Positions 12,368 to 13,534 of a DNA stretch of 13,534 nt are shown here, in pieces (position 1 is the stretch's first letter; each line of letters begins with the position of its first letter). Location of the stretch: assembly GCA_017860085.1 (NCBI GenBank), contig JAFNAJ010000020.1, forward strand, positions 1 through 13,534, given 5' to 3'. Source of the stretch: Acidobacteriota bacterium. GTDB taxonomy: Bacteria; Acidobacteriota; Vicinamibacteria; Vicinamibacterales; JAFNAJ01. Under the pieces are notes generated by a model. The model was not told where the DNA came from, did no database searches, and was given only the letters and a program-made list of their open reading frames with translations. Position numbers and translations under genes: made by a program.

Positions 12368-13534
12368 TCACGACGCCCCGCTCGAGCCACCCCCTGCCGC
12401 GCCGCCGGCGGCTCCCGCGCCCCCGCTGCTGCCGGCCGCGTGCGACCCAGCCGACATCACCGCGACAAACGAGGCGCCGGGATCAGTCTCACCCGCAAGC
12501 CCGTGGAACCAGCTCGGTGCGCCATGGCTGGCCATCTGCTTGGCCCAGGCAGCGCCAACGCCGAGGGCGGCCGCATAGGCCACGAGTCGCTCCCACGCAT
12601 CCGGTGCGTGCGGCGACCGTTTGCCGTTGGCGACCTCCTTCAGGTACTTCCCAAATGCGCGGCAGCGCGCGGCCACGCGCTGCCCTCCGTCACTCAGCGG
12701 AGACATCGAGCTGGCCAGGATCAGCCCGAACACGCCAGAGAGAGCAGCGGCGGCCGGAATGAGCAGGGGCCACGGACCCAGTCGATCGAGCAGGATGATG
12801 GGGACCACGAAACTGATTCCCGAGACGATGAGCACCATCAGCGCCAGGCCCTGCAGGCGGCGCCTGCTGCGGTCACGCTCGGGGTCGAGCCATCGTCTTT
12901 CCAGCAGTTCGGAACGCAACGCCTGCTTCAGGCCTCGCGAAGCGGAGCGAAGGCGCCCGCCCACTTTCTGGAAATCGACCTCGCCGGTCGGACTCTCCTT
13001 GAAGATGGCGTCGACCAGCGTCCGCTCGAACGGCCTCAGGTCGGCGGTCGACGCCAACCGCGTCAGCGTGAACCGTCGCGAGCCCCACTTTTGCCGGGGC
13101 TGCTCCTCGATGCGCACGACGTTGCGCGCCGCGAGATCGAACAGCGTGGCAACCAGTGGCATGGCGCTCAGCGAGCCGTTGCTGGCGAGCGCACCAGCCA
13201 GCACCGGCGGCACATCGTCCGGGGGCTCGGGCTCGTAGCCCTCACCGCCCACCTGGGCACCCGCCGCGCGCGGGCTCTGCAGCCAGACGAGGACGAACAG
13301 CCCGACCAGGGCCACCAGCACACCGCCTGCAACAGCAAGGGCGCGAGGTCGCATGGCCGCCACGCGCCGATCGCGCTGTTGCCAGTAGGGGAGCGCCCCA
13401 ACCAGTGTGCCATGGTCGAATCGAGCCTGCAGTTCCACTGACTGGTCCTTGCCAAGTCCAGACAAGTTGACGACGCGCTCTCCGCCAGAGCCCGTCACCT
13501 CCGGGACCGTGTCGAGACGGCGCGGCACCGCGCT
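12368..13534 (-). CDS. DUF2207 domain-containing membrane protein, C-terminal part (5' end beyond the window)
   Basis: The minus-strand frame is open through the right edge, so the N-terminus is missing and the apparent GTG at 13526-13528 is probably internal. Counting from that codon, 386 residues are visible. There is one hydrophobic segment (about 63-83), then a soluble winged-helix-like stretch: LFDLAARNVVRIEE (130-142), FERTLVDAIF (168-176) and ALRSELLERRWLD (203-215). Two close membrane helices follow (about 227-248 and 251-273). Next is a region with FGKYLKEVANGKR and DAWERLVAYAAALGV (310-324), and a low-complexity Gly/Ser/Ala tail (358-386). This order of membrane helix, small DNA-binding-like fold, paired helices and Gly/Ser tail is the usual DUF2207 layout, a family of predicted membrane proteins of unknown function. 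It converges with the PIG-L gene and is not in its operon. Confidence 0.8.
   Translation of the reverse strand, partial: SAVPRRLDTVPEVTGSGGERVVNLSGLGKDQSVELQARFDHGTLVGALPYWQQRDRRVAAMRPRALAVAGGVLVALVGLFVLVWLQSPRAAGAQVGGEGYEPEPPDDVPPVLAGALASNGSLSAMPLVATLFDLAARNVVRIEEQPRQKWGSRRFTLTRLASTADLRPFERTLVDAIFKESPTGEVDFQKVGGRLRSASRGLKQALRSELLERRWLDPERDRSRRRLQGLALMVLIVSGISFVVPIILLDRLGPWPLLIPAAAALSGVFGLILASSMSPLSDGGQRVAARCRAFGKYLKEVANGKRSPHAPDAWERLVAYAAALGVGAAWAKQMASHGAPSWFHGLAGETDPGASFVAVMSAGSHAAGSSGGAGAAGGAAGGGSSGAS

Noticed and set aside
12440..13441. A 333-residue plus-strand frame opposite the DUF2207 gene
   Set aside because: It is a Gln/Arg/His-rich shadow with no domain; the minus-strand frame has membrane helices and a Gly/Ser tail in the family order.

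Overview
The window is GC-rich chromosomal DNA (by eye about two thirds G+C). Its gene content fits an Acidobacteriota genome, most likely a Vicinamibacteria/Luteitalea-like soil lineage. This placement is inferred from style: a large Oar-type TonB-dependent receptor with an N-terminal carboxypeptidase-regulatory-like domain, a secreted multidomain PIG-L deacetylase, a DUF4397 protein, and intergenic spacers with short-period tandem repeats. No rRNA, tRNA or other phylogenetic marker is present to confirm it. I see no insertion sequence, phage gene, CRISPR array or RNA gene.

Layout, left to right. (1) The 3' end of purK (1-221, +) is followed by a 339-bp spacer with a palindromic repeat, a heptamer tandem repeat and an AT-rich palindrome. 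(2) A secreted DUF4397 protein (561-1334, +) ends at a strong hairpin terminator. (3) A tight two-gene unit (1485-2758, +) encodes an SbtA-type bicarbonate permease and a small P-II/SbtB-like regulator, 2 bp apart. (4) On the minus strand, a class A beta-lactamase-like serine hydrolase (4354-5250) is followed by a periplasmic DegP/HtrA protease with two PDZ domains (2805-4241). Their 112-bp spacer holds an octamer tandem repeat. (5) Divergent from these, an apparent plus-strand operon encodes an FAD-dependent DAO-family oxidoreductase (5373-6590), a TonB-dependent receptor (6621-9575) and a secreted PIG-L/NEW3/GATase1-like protein (9622-12333), with gaps of 30 and 46 bp. (6) The C-terminal part of a DUF2207 membrane protein (12368-13534, -) converges on that operon and runs off the right edge.

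How the genes may work together. SbtA and the P-II protein are almost certainly functional partners in bicarbonate uptake and its control. Beta-lactamase and HtrA are both exported to the periplasm and may form an envelope-protection unit. The oxidoreductase/receptor/deacetylase run looks like an uptake-and-processing cluster, possibly for an N-acetylated or amine-bearing compound. The substrate is inference and nothing in the sequence names it.

Nothing here is a clear-cut new defence or mobile system. The points most worth a second look are the SbtAB pair outside cyanobacteria without the C-terminal cysteine motif of cyanobacterial SbtB, the oxidoreductase-TonB receptor-PIG-L cluster, a stable leader hairpin before the oxidoreductase, homopolymer tracts inside that gene, and the period-7/8 repeats in spacers.
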